From positions 372,001 to 436,000 of the forward strand of contig NZ_BSPC01000005.1 in the NCBI RefSeq assembly GCF_030160835.1: a stretch of 64,000 nt of DNA, given 5' to 3'. Positions 43,837 through 52,667 of this stretch are shown piece by piece; the stretch's first letter is position 1; each line of letters opens with the position of its first letter. The notes under the pieces are model-generated. The model did not search any database and was not told the origin of the DNA. It saw only the letters and a list, made by a program, of their open reading frames with translations. A program made the position numbers and the translations under genes. This stretch comes from Labrys miyagiensis. Its GTDB lineage: Bacteria; Pseudomonadota; Alphaproteobacteria; Rhizobiales; Labraceae.

Positions 43837-43939
43837 TCTCCGGCCCTCCTGCCGTACAGACGGCAAAGCAACTGCGCAAGTCGAGACAATCGTCAAAGGA
43901 CACATCACGCTTGTCGAACACGAGCCAGACTTCAGGCAA
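43811..43939 (-). CDS. Small ORF in the toxin position upstream of higA
   Basis: 42 residues from TTG at 43939 (GGAG 8 bases before), ending in TGA inside higA with a 26-base overlap. The product starts PEVWLVFDKRDVSFDD and ends PENVEIVDYH. The final VDYH and the overlap with higA recall HigB toxins, but at less than half their length and without their middle part. It may be a small separate protein, a toxin remnant, or chance. Confidence 0.35.
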   Translation of the reverse strand: MPEVWLVFDKRDVSFDDCLDLRSCFAVCTAGGPENVEIVDYH

Positions 43940-44036
43940 CGCCGCACTCCATCTGTTGAGATGAGGCAGGATTACGCGAGGTTATGGAAGGGTCAAGAGG
44001 GTGCCGGATTCTGTTGACGAATTCGGCACGCCTCCC

Positions 44037-45704
44037 TCACTCCGCCGGCACCGCCGCCTCATCCAGCGTATAGAGCGCGATCGGTTTGTCCCTGCCCACG
44101 ATGTGCAGGTTCTTGCCGTTCTGGCGGCGCAGGGTGAGGCCGGAGCGCTGCACGGCCTCTTCCGAGATCAGGCAGTCGGTGAGGTGGTCCTTGGTGGCTG
44201 CTTCCAGGCGCCCGGCGATGGTCACGGTCTCGCCGAGGGCCACCAGGCGCATGCCGCGTTGGGTGTCGCCGACGCGGGCGATGATGGCGTTGCCGGAATG
44301 GATGCCGATGCCGACACGCAGGGGCATCGCGAGGGCCGCACCGAATTCGGTGTTGAGTTCCTCGACGCTCTTCAGCATGTCCTGCGCGGCGCGGACGGCG
44401 TTGTAGGCGCCTTGCCCCTTGTCGTCGTCGAGGCCGAAGATGGCGATCAGGCCGTCGGCGGCGAAGGCGTCGACGCGTCCGCCATGGGCCTCGGCGGCCT
44501 GTGTCATCTCCTGCACGAAGCGGTTCATCAAGAGCACGATGTCGTAGGGCACCTGCAGCCGCGTCATGGAATTGAAGGCGCGGATATCGACGAACAAAGC
44601 GGTGATCTCGCGCTCGGCGCCCCAGCGATAGAGGTCGTCGCCGCTGCGCCCGCGCATGCCGGTGGGCACGATCGGCAGCAGGATCTGGACGGAGAGGTCG
44701 TGGTCCGGGCGCAGCTGGCAGGCGAGGCGCACATTGCCGGGCGCGGAGATGCGCTCCAGCATGGCGCGCTCGGCGATGTGCGGCGAGGACAGGGCGCTGG
44801 GGTCGGAGGTGATGGCCACGCGGCAGGTGGAGCAGCGTCCGCGCCCGCCGCATTGGGCGGGATGGGGAATGCCATTGGCACGGCTCGCCTCCAGCACGGT
44901 GGTGCCGCGCGGGATCTTGAAAGTGCCGTGGCCGACATAGCGGATGGTGATCGAGCCCGAGCGCAGCCGCAGCAGCACGCGCAGGAACATCACCAGCGCG
45001 ACGAGGGCGAGCAGGCCGGCAAAGCCGAGCAACAGCCTCTGGCCGAGCGCCAGCAGGGCAATGGTGTCGTTCACCTTGAGGGGCGCGGGCGTATAGCCTA
45101 TCGCCGCGATCTCCCGGCCGGCGGCGAAGAAGCCAGCCAGCGCCAGGGTGGGCAGCATGCCGGTGGAGAGGATCAGGAGGTCGCGCCAGCGCGGATAGAA
45201 TTTGCGCGAGCGCAGCGTCTGGCCGATGCCGATGCAGCCATGCGTCCAGGCGCAGAGCAGCAGCAGGATCTGCTTGAACTGGTCGCCCTGCCAGATGCGC
45301 GCCAACACCTCCGTATAGCTCTCGCTATAGCCATAATAGGCGGTGATGCGGGTGCCCAGCACGTGGCCGATCAGGAAATAGGGGATGGCGAGGCCGAGGG
45401 CGATCTGCACCAGGTCCTCGAGGGGCATGCGCGATATGCGCCGGGTGGTCAGGCGCTTCAGCGCCAGGAGGGCGTGCACGAGGAAGGCGCCGTAGAGCAG
45501 CCCGGTGCCGACCGGCGATTGCCAGACCCAGATGCGCCAGGCCTGCACCGCCTCCAGCACGCCGACGCCGAAAATGCCGAGCGCGTGGTTCAGCAGGTGG
45601 GTGGTGACGAACGCGAAGAGCACGACACCGGCCCATAGCCGCAGCTCGCGTTCCCGCGGAAGACGCAATGCAATCCGCCCCGGTGCGGTATCGGTGTCGC
45701 TCAT
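44037..45704 (-). CDS. CyaC-like membrane redox sensor fused to a class III nucleotide cyclase
   Basis: 555 residues in three parts. First, a six-helix anchor with the tetra-His pattern of diheme succinate:quinone oxidoreductases (His36, 77, 114, 155). Next, a plant-type [2Fe-2S] ferredoxin domain with Cys285, 291, 294 and 329. Last, a class III cyclase domain (about 365-550) with metal ligands Asp373 and Asp417. This is the layout of Sinorhizobium CyaC, whose cAMP synthesis responds to quinone redox state. Odd here: the purine-specifying Lys position is Ala413, the transition-state Asn is Thr495 (GETVTIAGR), and Arg499 is kept, so activity or substrate may differ. Confidence 0.88.
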   Translation of the reverse strand: MSDTDTAPGRIALRLPRERELRLWAGVVLFAFVTTHLLNHALGIFGVGVLEAVQAWRIWVWQSPVGTGLLYGAFLVHALLALKRLTTRRISRMPLEDLVQIALGLAIPYFLIGHVLGTRITAYYGYSESYTEVLARIWQGDQFKQILLLLCAWTHGCIGIGQTLRSRKFYPRWRDLLILSTGMLPTLALAGFFAAGREIAAIGYTPAPLKVNDTIALLALGQRLLLGFAGLLALVALVMFLRVLLRLRSGSITIRYVGHGTFKIPRGTTVLEASRANGIPHPAQCGGRGRCSTCRVAITSDPSALSSPHIAERAMLERISAPGNVRLACQLRPDHDLSVQILLPIVPTGMRGRSGDDLYRWGAEREITALFVDIRAFNSMTRLQVPYDIVLLMNRFVQEMTQAAEAHGGRVDAFAADGLIAIFGLDDDKGQGAYNAVRAAQDMLKSVEELNTEFGAALAMPLRVGIGIHSGNAIIARVGDTQRGMRLVALGETVTIAGRLEAATKDHLTDCLISEEAVQRSGLTLRRQNGKNLHIVGRDKPIALYTLDEAAVPAE

Positions 45705-45866
45705 TCAGTCAAACTCGATGGAGGCCGCGCCGGGAATCGGCACCCGGTGCAACAGGCTCGATAAGGTAGGTGAAATACGGCGCAAGAGCGAGACAGGCGA
45801 TGCTCCGTTCCTGCGTCATCAGCCGCCGCTGCCACGACGGCGATCCGAAGAGACGGCGCCTGATTC

Positions 45867-46010
45867 TCACAATGTCCGGACGAGTTCGATGAGGGCATCG
45901 AACTCGTCCGCATTGTTGTAGTAATGCGCCGATGCACGCACAAGGGCGGGAAGGCTGGCATCAGCGCGGCGCACGCATTGTTGAGAGGGTCGTGATGGGT
46001 GATGCCGGGT
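45867..46010 (-). pseudogene. C-terminal remnant of a class V aminotransferase
   Basis: Read toward the minus strand, one frame gives LVRASAHYYNNADEFDAL, then IELVRTL and TGA at 45869-45867. This is the characteristic end of class V PLP enzymes (selenocysteine lyase / cysteine desulfurase-like), where RxSxxHYN precedes an acidic helix. Upstream the frame loses family resemblance within about 30 codons, and no PLP-binding part exists before the VOC gene. It is a leftover of a deleted gene. Confidence 0.55.
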
Positions 46011-46073
46011 GTGTCGGCACGCAGGCGGCCAAGGGCGAGGGGCATGACGGGGCCGGAGAAAATATCACCGAGA

Positions 46074-46436
46074 TCACAGGCGCTGCATCAGCTCGATCCG
46101 GTTGCCGAACGGGTCGGCGACATAACAGCGCTCATAGCCGGGGAGCGCCTTGTCCTCGATGGCGCCGACACCCGCCTCCCGCAGCCTTTGGATGAGGCTG
46201 GCAAGGTCGTCGACCAGGAAGGCGGGATGGGCCTTGCGGGCGGGCCTGAATTCGGCCTCGACGCCAAGATGCACCCGCACGCTGCCCTGCTCGAACCAGC
46301 AACCGCCCCGCTTGGCGAGGGCCGGCGGCTTGGGCGTCTCGGCTAGGCCGAGCAGGTCCTGATAAAAACGCCTGGCCGCTGCCTCTTGCCCCGCCGGCAT
46401 GGCAAGCTGGATGTGGTCGATGGCGAGGAGGGGCAT
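46074..46436 (-). CDS. VOC/glyoxalase-family protein
   Basis: 120 residues from ATG at 46436, with AGGAGA upstream. Two beta-alpha-beta-beta-beta repeats form one VOC fold: IDHIQLAMPAGQEAAARRFYQDLLGL and FLVDDLASLIQRLREAGV, ending YVADPFGNRIELMQ. The metal triad candidates are His in IDHIQ, the His of RVHLGV and the final Glu. Reactions in this family range from glyoxalase to antibiotic resistance, so no specific activity is claimed. It follows the serine hydrolase gene by 7 bases. Confidence 0.85.
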   Translation of the reverse strand: MPLLAIDHIQLAMPAGQEAAARRFYQDLLGLAETPKPPALAKRGGCWFEQGSVRVHLGVEAEFRPARKAHPAFLVDDLASLIQRLREAGVGAIEDKALPGYERCYVADPFGNRIELMQRL

Positions 46437-46443
46437 GTCTCTC

Positions 46444-47712
46444 CTATTCCTGCGTGGCCTTTGCCAGCACACTCTGCCAGAGCGCGTCCACCATGGCCTC
46501 GCGGGGGTCGTCGACGGGCTGGCGGCGCACGGCGGTGTGTACCATGACCAGCTGGGATTGCGGGTCGATGAAGATACGCTGGCCGTAGATGCCCCTGAGC
46601 TCGAAGGTCCGGCGCGGCCCCGGCATCAGCCAGACCAGATAGCCATAGCCGCTGGGGTGTTCGCTCTTGTCGAGGGCGAGAAAGGAGCCAGCCACGACCG
46701 GTCGGGTGGCATCGAGGACCCATTGGCGAGGAATGATCTGTCGGCCGTTCCAGGCGCCGTCATGGGCGAGGAGCAGGGCGAAGCGGGCGTAATCACGCAG
46801 CACCGCATTGAAGCAGCAGGATGCGATCTCCTGGCCGGAGGCGTCGACACGCCAGCTTGCCTGCGCCTCCGCACCCATGGGCTGCCAGATGCGGCTCTCC
46901 AGATAGCGGCTCAACGGCATATGGGTGGCGCGCGCCAGCACCAGCCCGAGAATTTCTGCATTGACGTTGGCATAGCGCCAAAGCGTGTCGGGCGGCGCGA
47001 TACGTGTCTTGAACGATGGCAGCGCAGCCAGGATATCCGGCATGTCGCCCGCGACATGCAGGCGGTTGCTTCGGGTGAGATCGCTGTCAGGGCTGTAATC
47101 CCGTTCGAATCCCATGCCCGATGCCATATGCAGCAGGGCCCGGAGAGGCGTGCGCCCAAGCTCGCTGCCGACGAGTTCCGGCACGTAGGTGGCCGCCGGG
47201 TCGTCGACCGAATGAATGGCGCCCTCCGAGATGGCGATGCCGACAAGCATGCCCACCAAGGTCTTCGACAGGGATTGCGATGTCAGGCGGTCGTGGTCGG
47301 TGCGGCCATATTGGTAGTGCTCGAACAGGATGGTATCGCCACGCGCGATCAGCAGGCCGGTGGTGGCGTTGCGCTTGAGATAGTCCTCGATCGAATAGGT
47401 AATGCCCCACCGTGTGAAGCTGGCGGAGAAGTCGTGGTCGGCACGCTTGAGGGGTGATGCCTGGCCTGGTGCTGCCACGGCGCGTGTGGGAAACAAAAGG
47501 TCATAATGGCTGAAGCCGCCCACCATGTTCGACTGCTGTTCGATGGGCAGGGCGGCGGGATAGCCGAGAGGCTCGCCATAGAATTCGGCATCGAAGCCGG
47601 TTGGCGAGAATACGGGAGCTACGCCGCCAGTCTGTGCGGTTTGGGCCTGCACGCCGAGGCCGGCAATGGCAAGCAAAAGGCATGCGAGAAAGAGGGTTGG
47701 GGGCACGCGCAT
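46444..47712 (-). CDS. Serine hydrolase, class C beta-lactamase-related (AmpC/EstB fold)
   Basis: 422 residues with a signal peptide ending near VQAQT. SxxK is SLSK (Ser147, Lys150), YxN is Y247-A-N249, and the third element lies near GIYGQRIF. The fold is that of penicillin-binding esterases such as EstB and 6-aminohexanoate-oligomer hydrolases. Likely periplasmic esterase, amidase or D,D-peptidase rather than a true beta-lactamase. Operon with the VOC gene. Confidence 0.88.
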   Translation of the reverse strand: MRVPPTLFLACLLLAIAGLGVQAQTAQTGGVAPVFSPTGFDAEFYGEPLGYPAALPIEQQSNMVGGFSHYDLLFPTRAVAAPGQASPLKRADHDFSASFTRWGITYSIEDYLKRNATTGLLIARGDTILFEHYQYGRTDHDRLTSQSLSKTLVGMLVGIAISEGAIHSVDDPAATYVPELVGSELGRTPLRALLHMASGMGFERDYSPDSDLTRSNRLHVAGDMPDILAALPSFKTRIAPPDTLWRYANVNAEILGLVLARATHMPLSRYLESRIWQPMGAEAQASWRVDASGQEIASCCFNAVLRDYARFALLLAHDGAWNGRQIIPRQWVLDATRPVVAGSFLALDKSEHPSGYGYLVWLMPGPRRTFELRGIYGQRIFIDPQSQLVMVHTAVRRQPVDDPREAMVDALWQSVLAKATQE

Positions 47713-47778
47713 GAAAACACCTCGCTCAAGGCCAGGCCCTATCCTTCATGCGTCGACGCAAGCTTTCCTGTCGCCCCC

Positions 47779-48228
47779 TCACTGGGCGTGGATGCCCTCA
47801 TGCGTTGCCACCTGCATGACGCGGCGGGCAAGTTCCTTGGCGATGGACAGCGAGAATTGCGGGCTGTCCTGGATCATGCGCAGCAGGCAGTCCTTGTTGA
47901 TGCGCATCACAGAAAGCGGTGTGAGGGCGCGGGCCGAGGTGAAGCGTTTGGCGTCACACAGGATCGCGACCTCGCCGATCATCGCGCCGGGGCCATCCTG
48001 GCCGATGACGCTCATGCCTTCGCCCGTCTGCGCCATGAACTCGACTTCGCCCTTGAGGATCACATAGGCAGCGTCGGGAATTTCGCCGCAGCGGAAGAGA
48101 TAATCACCCTTCTCGAAGGTGATCTGCTCGCTCATGCAGGCCAGCAGGCGCATCTTGCACGGGTCGATGCCCGTGAAGATCGGCGCATTTCTGATGGTCT
48201 TGACTTCCAGATCCAGATCCAAGGCCAT
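47779..48228 (-). CDS. Stand-alone cyclic-nucleotide-binding domain protein
   Basis: 149 residues from ATG at 48228, with GGGAG close upstream. One cNMP-binding domain: FEKGDYLFRCGEIPDAAYVILKGEVE forms the first strands, and the phosphate-binding cassette is MIGEVAILCDAKRFTSARAL with the Glu and Arg in place. There is no helix-turn-helix, so it is not a Crp-type regulator but a small sensor or adaptor. It comes 64 bases after the degenerate ABC exporter gene on the same strand and so is probably its partner. A CyaC-like cyclase gene is 2 kb away. Confidence 0.88.
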   Translation of the reverse strand: MALDLDLEVKTIRNAPIFTGIDPCKMRLLACMSEQITFEKGDYLFRCGEIPDAAYVILKGEVEFMAQTGEGMSVIGQDGPGAMIGEVAILCDAKRFTSARALTPLSVMRINKDCLLRMIQDSPQFSLSIAKELARRVMQVATHEGIHAQ

Positions 48229-48292
48229 ACTCCCAACCCAACAACCGATCGTTGAGCGATCAAGGCGAAATCCAGATTCAATCAAGCATTAT

Positions 48293-51082
48293 CTAGGCAC
48301 TCCGTGCAAGCTCTACAACATCCCGGCTGACGATTCTTGCGCCTTCGAACTGAATGACCCGGTCAAAACCCTCGGCTTCCTCGTTCTCGGCCAGGGTGGT
48401 GATCAGCGTGCGGTCCTTCATGGCCTCGCGGATGCTGGCGAGCAGGGCCTCCGCCTCGGCGGGCGTGAAGGCAAGGAAGGCGTTCTCCATCACCAGAATC
48501 TGCGGATTGGCGATCAGGGCGCGGGCGATGGCGACGCGGGCACGCTGGGCCGGCTGCAGCTGCCAGCCGCCCTTGCCGACTTCGAACTCCATGCCCAGCG
48601 CGAAGATGTGCTTGTCGAGCTCGAGCTCCTCGACCACGCCGCGCGCCAGGGCGTAGACGCGCTCCGGCGCATTGGCGATGCCATAGGAGATGCGGCCGAA
48701 CAGGATGTTGTCACCCACCGGGGCGGCGCGCATGTAGCGGTCGGGATCGTAGAACTCAATCTCGTCGGAATAATGCGAGGGCAGGTGGTCGCGGAAGCTC
48801 TGACGAGCCCGCAGCACACGTTTGGTGAAGGCTTCGTCCACCAGGCCGAGGCGATGGCGAGGCTCGATATAGGCGAGTCCGGCGCCGAGCAGGCGGGTGC
48901 GCGCCGAGGCCGATAGGGCCCGCGTCGTGCCGCGGGCATGGACGGAGTCGACGATCTCCTGGAAACGCGGCAGATCCTCAGGACGGATGGCGGAATAGCG
49001 CTCGAACACCGGGTGTTCTGGCGGCAGGCCGGCAAAGGTTTCCACCGCCATCTCGGCCATGTGGAGGCCGAGATCGATCAGGGGCTCCATCAGCGCCTCG
49101 GCCTCCAGGATGGAGCGCACGAAGATGTCGCGCTGAAGCGTATCCATGCGCAGCCTCTTGCCCTTGGGCACGCCGAACAGCAGGTTCTCGCCGACAGAGG
49201 CGCCGGCATTGTAGCGCCGCGGGTCGAAGGAATCGACGAGGTGCGACATGCCTTTGTCGGCCAGGCGCTCGCGCACCACATGGCGGGCGTGCACAAAGAG
49301 TTCGAGGAACTCGTCGCCATGGCTGTCGTCGAAACGCCCGCGCACGCCGAAGCGGTTGATGTCGGGCAGGGCGCCGGCAACCTCGAGGGCGCGGTGCAAC
49401 GCCTCGTACACCTGGTCTGGTCCCTCCACGTCCAGCGCGCGGTAGTCGATCCAGTCGGCATCGGCAGTAACCAGCGGATTGCCGGAGCGGCGCGATTCCA
49501 GGAAGGCGCGGTACTGCTCGTTGTCGGACACCAGCACCGAGACATCGCCGAGCGAGGGCGGCCGGCGCTTGGCGGCGAACAGGATATTGTCGCGGATCGA
49601 ACCCGGCGAGAGATGGCTGTCCGATCCGACGAAGCTGAGGATCTGGCTGAGCTCGACGTCGGAGAAGGCCGAAATCTCCGCCTCGCCGATCTTCACGCTG
49701 CCCTGATAAGCCAGATATTGGCGGCCAATGATGCGGGCGAGAATGTCGCGCCCCGTGCCGACAGCGCCGGTGAGGGCAACATGAGCAGGCCGCCCCAACT
49801 GCAGCGACAGACGGTCGAGCAGTGGCACGCCGCGCGCATCCTGCACGCTCACCGAAGTGAGCTGGATCGGGGCGTCGGCCGGTGGCAGCGCGGTCTTGCG
49901 GCTGGAATCGAATTCCGGCAGCAGCCGGTCGGGCGAGAACTGGGCCGAGACCTGCTCATACTTCACCTGCACGTCCTGGCGCTGCTGGTCCCAGGTGATC
50001 AGGTCGTTGATGGGCGGCGGCAGATCCTTGTAGGCGTTGATGACGGCGACGAGCTGACCGATGTTCACGCTGCCGGCAAGCGCGAGATAGCCACCCACGG
50101 CGAAGAACATGAAGGGCGTGACCTGGGCCAGCAGGTTGTTGAGGAACTTGACCGCGAATTTGCGTTTGAACAGATCGGTGCGGATCCTGTAGAGCCCACC
50201 GAGCCGGTCGCCGATATCAGCCTCGACATAGCGCGTGGTGCCGAAGGTGTGCAGGGCGGGGGCCGTCTCGATGGCCTCGCCGATGCGTCCGGCGAGCTGG
50301 CGCGAGGCGAGCTGGCGCATGCGGCCAAGGCGGATTTGCTCCCGCCGGAGATAAGGAATGATCACGGCCTGTACCAGCACGACGGCAAGAGCTGCCAGCC
50401 CCATGCTCGGGCTTTGGACCATGATGAACACCAGCGCCGTGCCAGCCTGACTCAGCAGGAAGACGGGCTGGATGAAGGCATCGCCGATGAAGCCGCCGAT
50501 CGGGTCGACTTCGTCCTTGATCATGCCGGCGACTTCGGCCGGCTTCAGTGGCGCGATGTCCTCGGGCCGGAAGCGCATCAGTATGGCGAAGAGGTCGAAG
50601 CGCATGCGCCGCAGCATGCGTTCGCCCAGGATGCCCTTGCGGATATTGATGACATATTTGAAGGCGCCATTGATCAGCACCATCACCAGGAACCACACGC
50701 TCAGTGCCAGGAGATAGGGCAGACGCGTGAATTCGATTCCATCGAAGATCTTCCAGGTGTAGCCACCCAAGAAGCTTGGCAGGGAAATCGACCATTCGAA
50801 CAGGCGCGCGGTCTGGTTGGCATGACTGGTCGTGCCGTGTTCGACCAGTACCTTCCACCGGCCCCCACCGAGATGGTCAGGCAAATAGGCCGTCCAGTCG
50901 ATCAGGCTCACCTCCTGGCCGACCGCCTTGAAGGCGCCGTTCTGGATGGCATCGTTGACGATGTGCTTGGGGATCTCGAGCGCGATCCAATTGAAGGGAA
51001 GCGAAACCAGAATCACCAGCAGCAGGAAGATCTGCTCGCCGCGGGAATGCCGCCAGATATATCGATACAGGCTAGGGTCCAA
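48293..51082 (-). CDS. ABC exporter with a degenerate, expanded nucleotide-binding domain
   Basis: 929 residues, far longer than the usual 580-620. Residues 1-360 form an ABC-exporter membrane domain with six helices. The NBD from about 405 has lost its chemistry: Walker A is GAVGTGRD (Lys to Arg445), the Q-loop lacks Gln, the signature is LQPAQ, Walker B ends VMENAF, and the H-loop His is gone (TLAENEE). About 300 extra residues lie between Q-loop and signature. The motif after the Q-loop occurs three times: GSIRDNILFA (494), ASVGENLLFG (628), APVGDNILFG (787). Likely a pseudo-ATPase scaffold, or half of a heterodimer. Confidence 0.8.
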   Translation of the reverse strand: MDPSLYRYIWRHSRGEQIFLLLVILVSLPFNWIALEIPKHIVNDAIQNGAFKAVGQEVSLIDWTAYLPDHLGGGRWKVLVEHGTTSHANQTARLFEWSISLPSFLGGYTWKIFDGIEFTRLPYLLALSVWFLVMVLINGAFKYVINIRKGILGERMLRRMRFDLFAILMRFRPEDIAPLKPAEVAGMIKDEVDPIGGFIGDAFIQPVFLLSQAGTALVFIMVQSPSMGLAALAVVLVQAVIIPYLRREQIRLGRMRQLASRQLAGRIGEAIETAPALHTFGTTRYVEADIGDRLGGLYRIRTDLFKRKFAVKFLNNLLAQVTPFMFFAVGGYLALAGSVNIGQLVAVINAYKDLPPPINDLITWDQQRQDVQVKYEQVSAQFSPDRLLPEFDSSRKTALPPADAPIQLTSVSVQDARGVPLLDRLSLQLGRPAHVALTGAVGTGRDILARIIGRQYLAYQGSVKIGEAEISAFSDVELSQILSFVGSDSHLSPGSIRDNILFAAKRRPPSLGDVSVLVSDNEQYRAFLESRRSGNPLVTADADWIDYRALDVEGPDQVYEALHRALEVAGALPDINRFGVRGRFDDSHGDEFLELFVHARHVVRERLADKGMSHLVDSFDPRRYNAGASVGENLLFGVPKGKRLRMDTLQRDIFVRSILEAEALMEPLIDLGLHMAEMAVETFAGLPPEHPVFERYSAIRPEDLPRFQEIVDSVHARGTTRALSASARTRLLGAGLAYIEPRHRLGLVDEAFTKRVLRARQSFRDHLPSHYSDEIEFYDPDRYMRAAPVGDNILFGRISYGIANAPERVYALARGVVEELELDKHIFALGMEFEVGKGGWQLQPAQRARVAIARALIANPQILVMENAFLAFTPAEAEALLASIREAMKDRTLITTLAENEEAEGFDRVIQFEGARIVSRDVVELARSA

Positions 51083-51367
51083 CGCGTGATGCCTATGGCT
51101 ATTTTATGCTGAAGTAGGAATTCGGAGCCCGCACGTCAACGAGAGCGCCGGTCACGAAATCATCAAAGGACCTTGATACCAGACTCGCAACTATCGGCGC
51201 ATCCCCCGTTGTAGCTAGGCTATCGTGTGGCTATGATATCTGCGAGTGGTGCCGGCTTGCCGCGGCTGGCCCGCCTGACCTGATGCGGAAACCTCGGCCT
51301 AAGTGCCGGACAAGACTTCGGATTTTTGCATGCAGAGCGTCCAACCAGGCTCCGGGGGCTTTTAGAC
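51083..51367. other. Divergent 285-bp gap, no gene seen
   Basis: This gap separates the minus-strand ABC exporter gene from the plus-strand glycosyltransferase operon. It is somewhat AT-richer between 51100 and 51250, as expected for two divergent promoters. I see no inverted repeat or convincing -35/-10 pair. Confidence 0.4.
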
Positions 51368-52645
51368 ATGTTGCATCACCCCGGGCCGGGGGGAAGCTCC
51401 CGCCGCGCGCAACGCCCCTTTTGCGGCCCACGCGTAATGATCTACAGCCACGATACTTTTGGCCTGGGGCATCTCAGGCGCTCGCGTGCTATTGCCAACC
51501 GCCTGGTCGAAAGCCATCCGGACGCTTCGATCGTCATCATCTCGGGCTCGCCCATCATCGGGAGCTTCGAATTCGGCGACGGCGTCGATTATGTGCGCGT
51601 GCCGGGCGTGGTGAAGCACGCCAATGGCGACTACACCACCCTCAGCCTCAACATGCCGCTCGACGAGGCGGTGGCGATGCGCGAGGGGATCATCCTGCAA
51701 ACCGCGCGTACGCTGAGGCCGGATCTCGTCATCGTCGATAAGGAACCGACGGGCTTTCGCGGCGAATTGCTGCCGGCACTCGAGGAATTGCGCAAGTGCG
51801 GTGCCCGCATCGTGCTGGGTGTTCGCGACGTCATGGACGAGCCCACCGTCCTCGCCGAGGAATGGGAGCGCAAGGGCGCCGTCGATGCCCTGGTCCGCTA
51901 TTATGACGACATCTGGGTCTATGGCCTGCGCGAGATCTACGAGCCGCTGGCCGGTCTCGATCTGCCCGAGCATGTGCGGCGCCGCATCGTCTACACGGGC
52001 TTCCTGCGTCGCGAGCTGCCCCCACTGCCCCAGCTGATGCGCTATCCCCGGCTCACCAAGGGTCCGTTCATCCTGGTCACCACCGGTGGCGGCGGCGATG
52101 GGCACGAGCTGATCGACTGGGTGCTGTCGGCCTATGAGCAGGATCCCGGCATCCCGACGCCGGCGCTGCTGGTCTTCGGACCCTTCGTGGCGCGCGACCG
52201 GCGCGGGCCCTTCATGGATCGTATCGCGCGACTGCCCAATGTCGATGCCATCACCTTCGACGCCAAGATCGAGCACCTGATGATGAAGGCGCAGGGCATC
52301 GTCTCGATGGGCGGCTACAACACCTTCTGCGAGATCCTGTCGCTCGACAAGCGCGCGCTCATCGTGCCGCGCACCACGCCCCGGCGCGAACAGTCGATCC
52401 GGGCCGAGCAGGCGGCGCGCATCGGCCTCGTCAGCATGCTCGACGGCGACAATCTCAATCCCGGCGCCAAGCGCGATGCCATGGTGATGGCGCGGGCGAT
52501 CCGCCATCTGCCCGAGCAGCCGCTGCCCTCCAAGGCCTTCCTGCCGCATCTCCTGGAGGGGCTCGACCGCATCGAGAAGCTGACGACGCCGTGGTTCGAC
52601 GCCAGAACGAACGCCGTCCAGCTGGATCGCGTCGCTTCCAAATGA
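51368..52645 (+). CDS. GT-B glycosyltransferase (MurG/GT28-like)
   Basis: 425 residues from ATG at 51368; a TTG 14 codons earlier is in frame. The family start VMIYSHDTFGLGHLRR has the Gly-rich loop and His of MurG-like enzymes that take UDP-sugars. The C-terminal half holds VTTGGGGDGHELIDWV and GIVSMGGYNTFCEIL, the donor-binding loop. A cytoplasmic enzyme that probably builds a lipid-linked or surface glycan. First of three tightly spaced genes. Confidence 0.82.
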   Translation: MLHHPGPGGSSRRAQRPFCGPRVMIYSHDTFGLGHLRRSRAIANRLVESHPDASIVIISGSPIIGSFEFGDGVDYVRVPGVVKHANGDYTTLSLNMPLDEAVAMREGIILQTARTLRPDLVIVDKEPTGFRGELLPALEELRKCGARIVLGVRDVMDEPTVLAEEWERKGAVDALVRYYDDIWVYGLREIYEPLAGLDLPEHVRRRIVYTGFLRRELPPLPQLMRYPRLTKGPFILVTTGGGGDGHELIDWVLSAYEQDPGIPTPALLVFGPFVARDRRGPFMDRIARLPNVDAITFDAKIEHLMMKAQGIVSMGGYNTFCEILSLDKRALIVPRTTPRREQSIRAEQAARIGLVSMLDGDNLNPGAKRDAMVMARAIRHLPEQPLPSKAFLPHLLEGLDRIEKLTTPWFDARTNAVQLDRVASK

Positions 52646-52667
52646 GCGGCGTGCGCTGAACCCTTCC

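Noticed and set aside
46444-47712. True class C beta-lactamase
   Set aside because: SxxK and YxN are present but the sequence and length fit the EstB/6-aminohexanoate hydrolase-like group, so I did not call antibiotic resistance.
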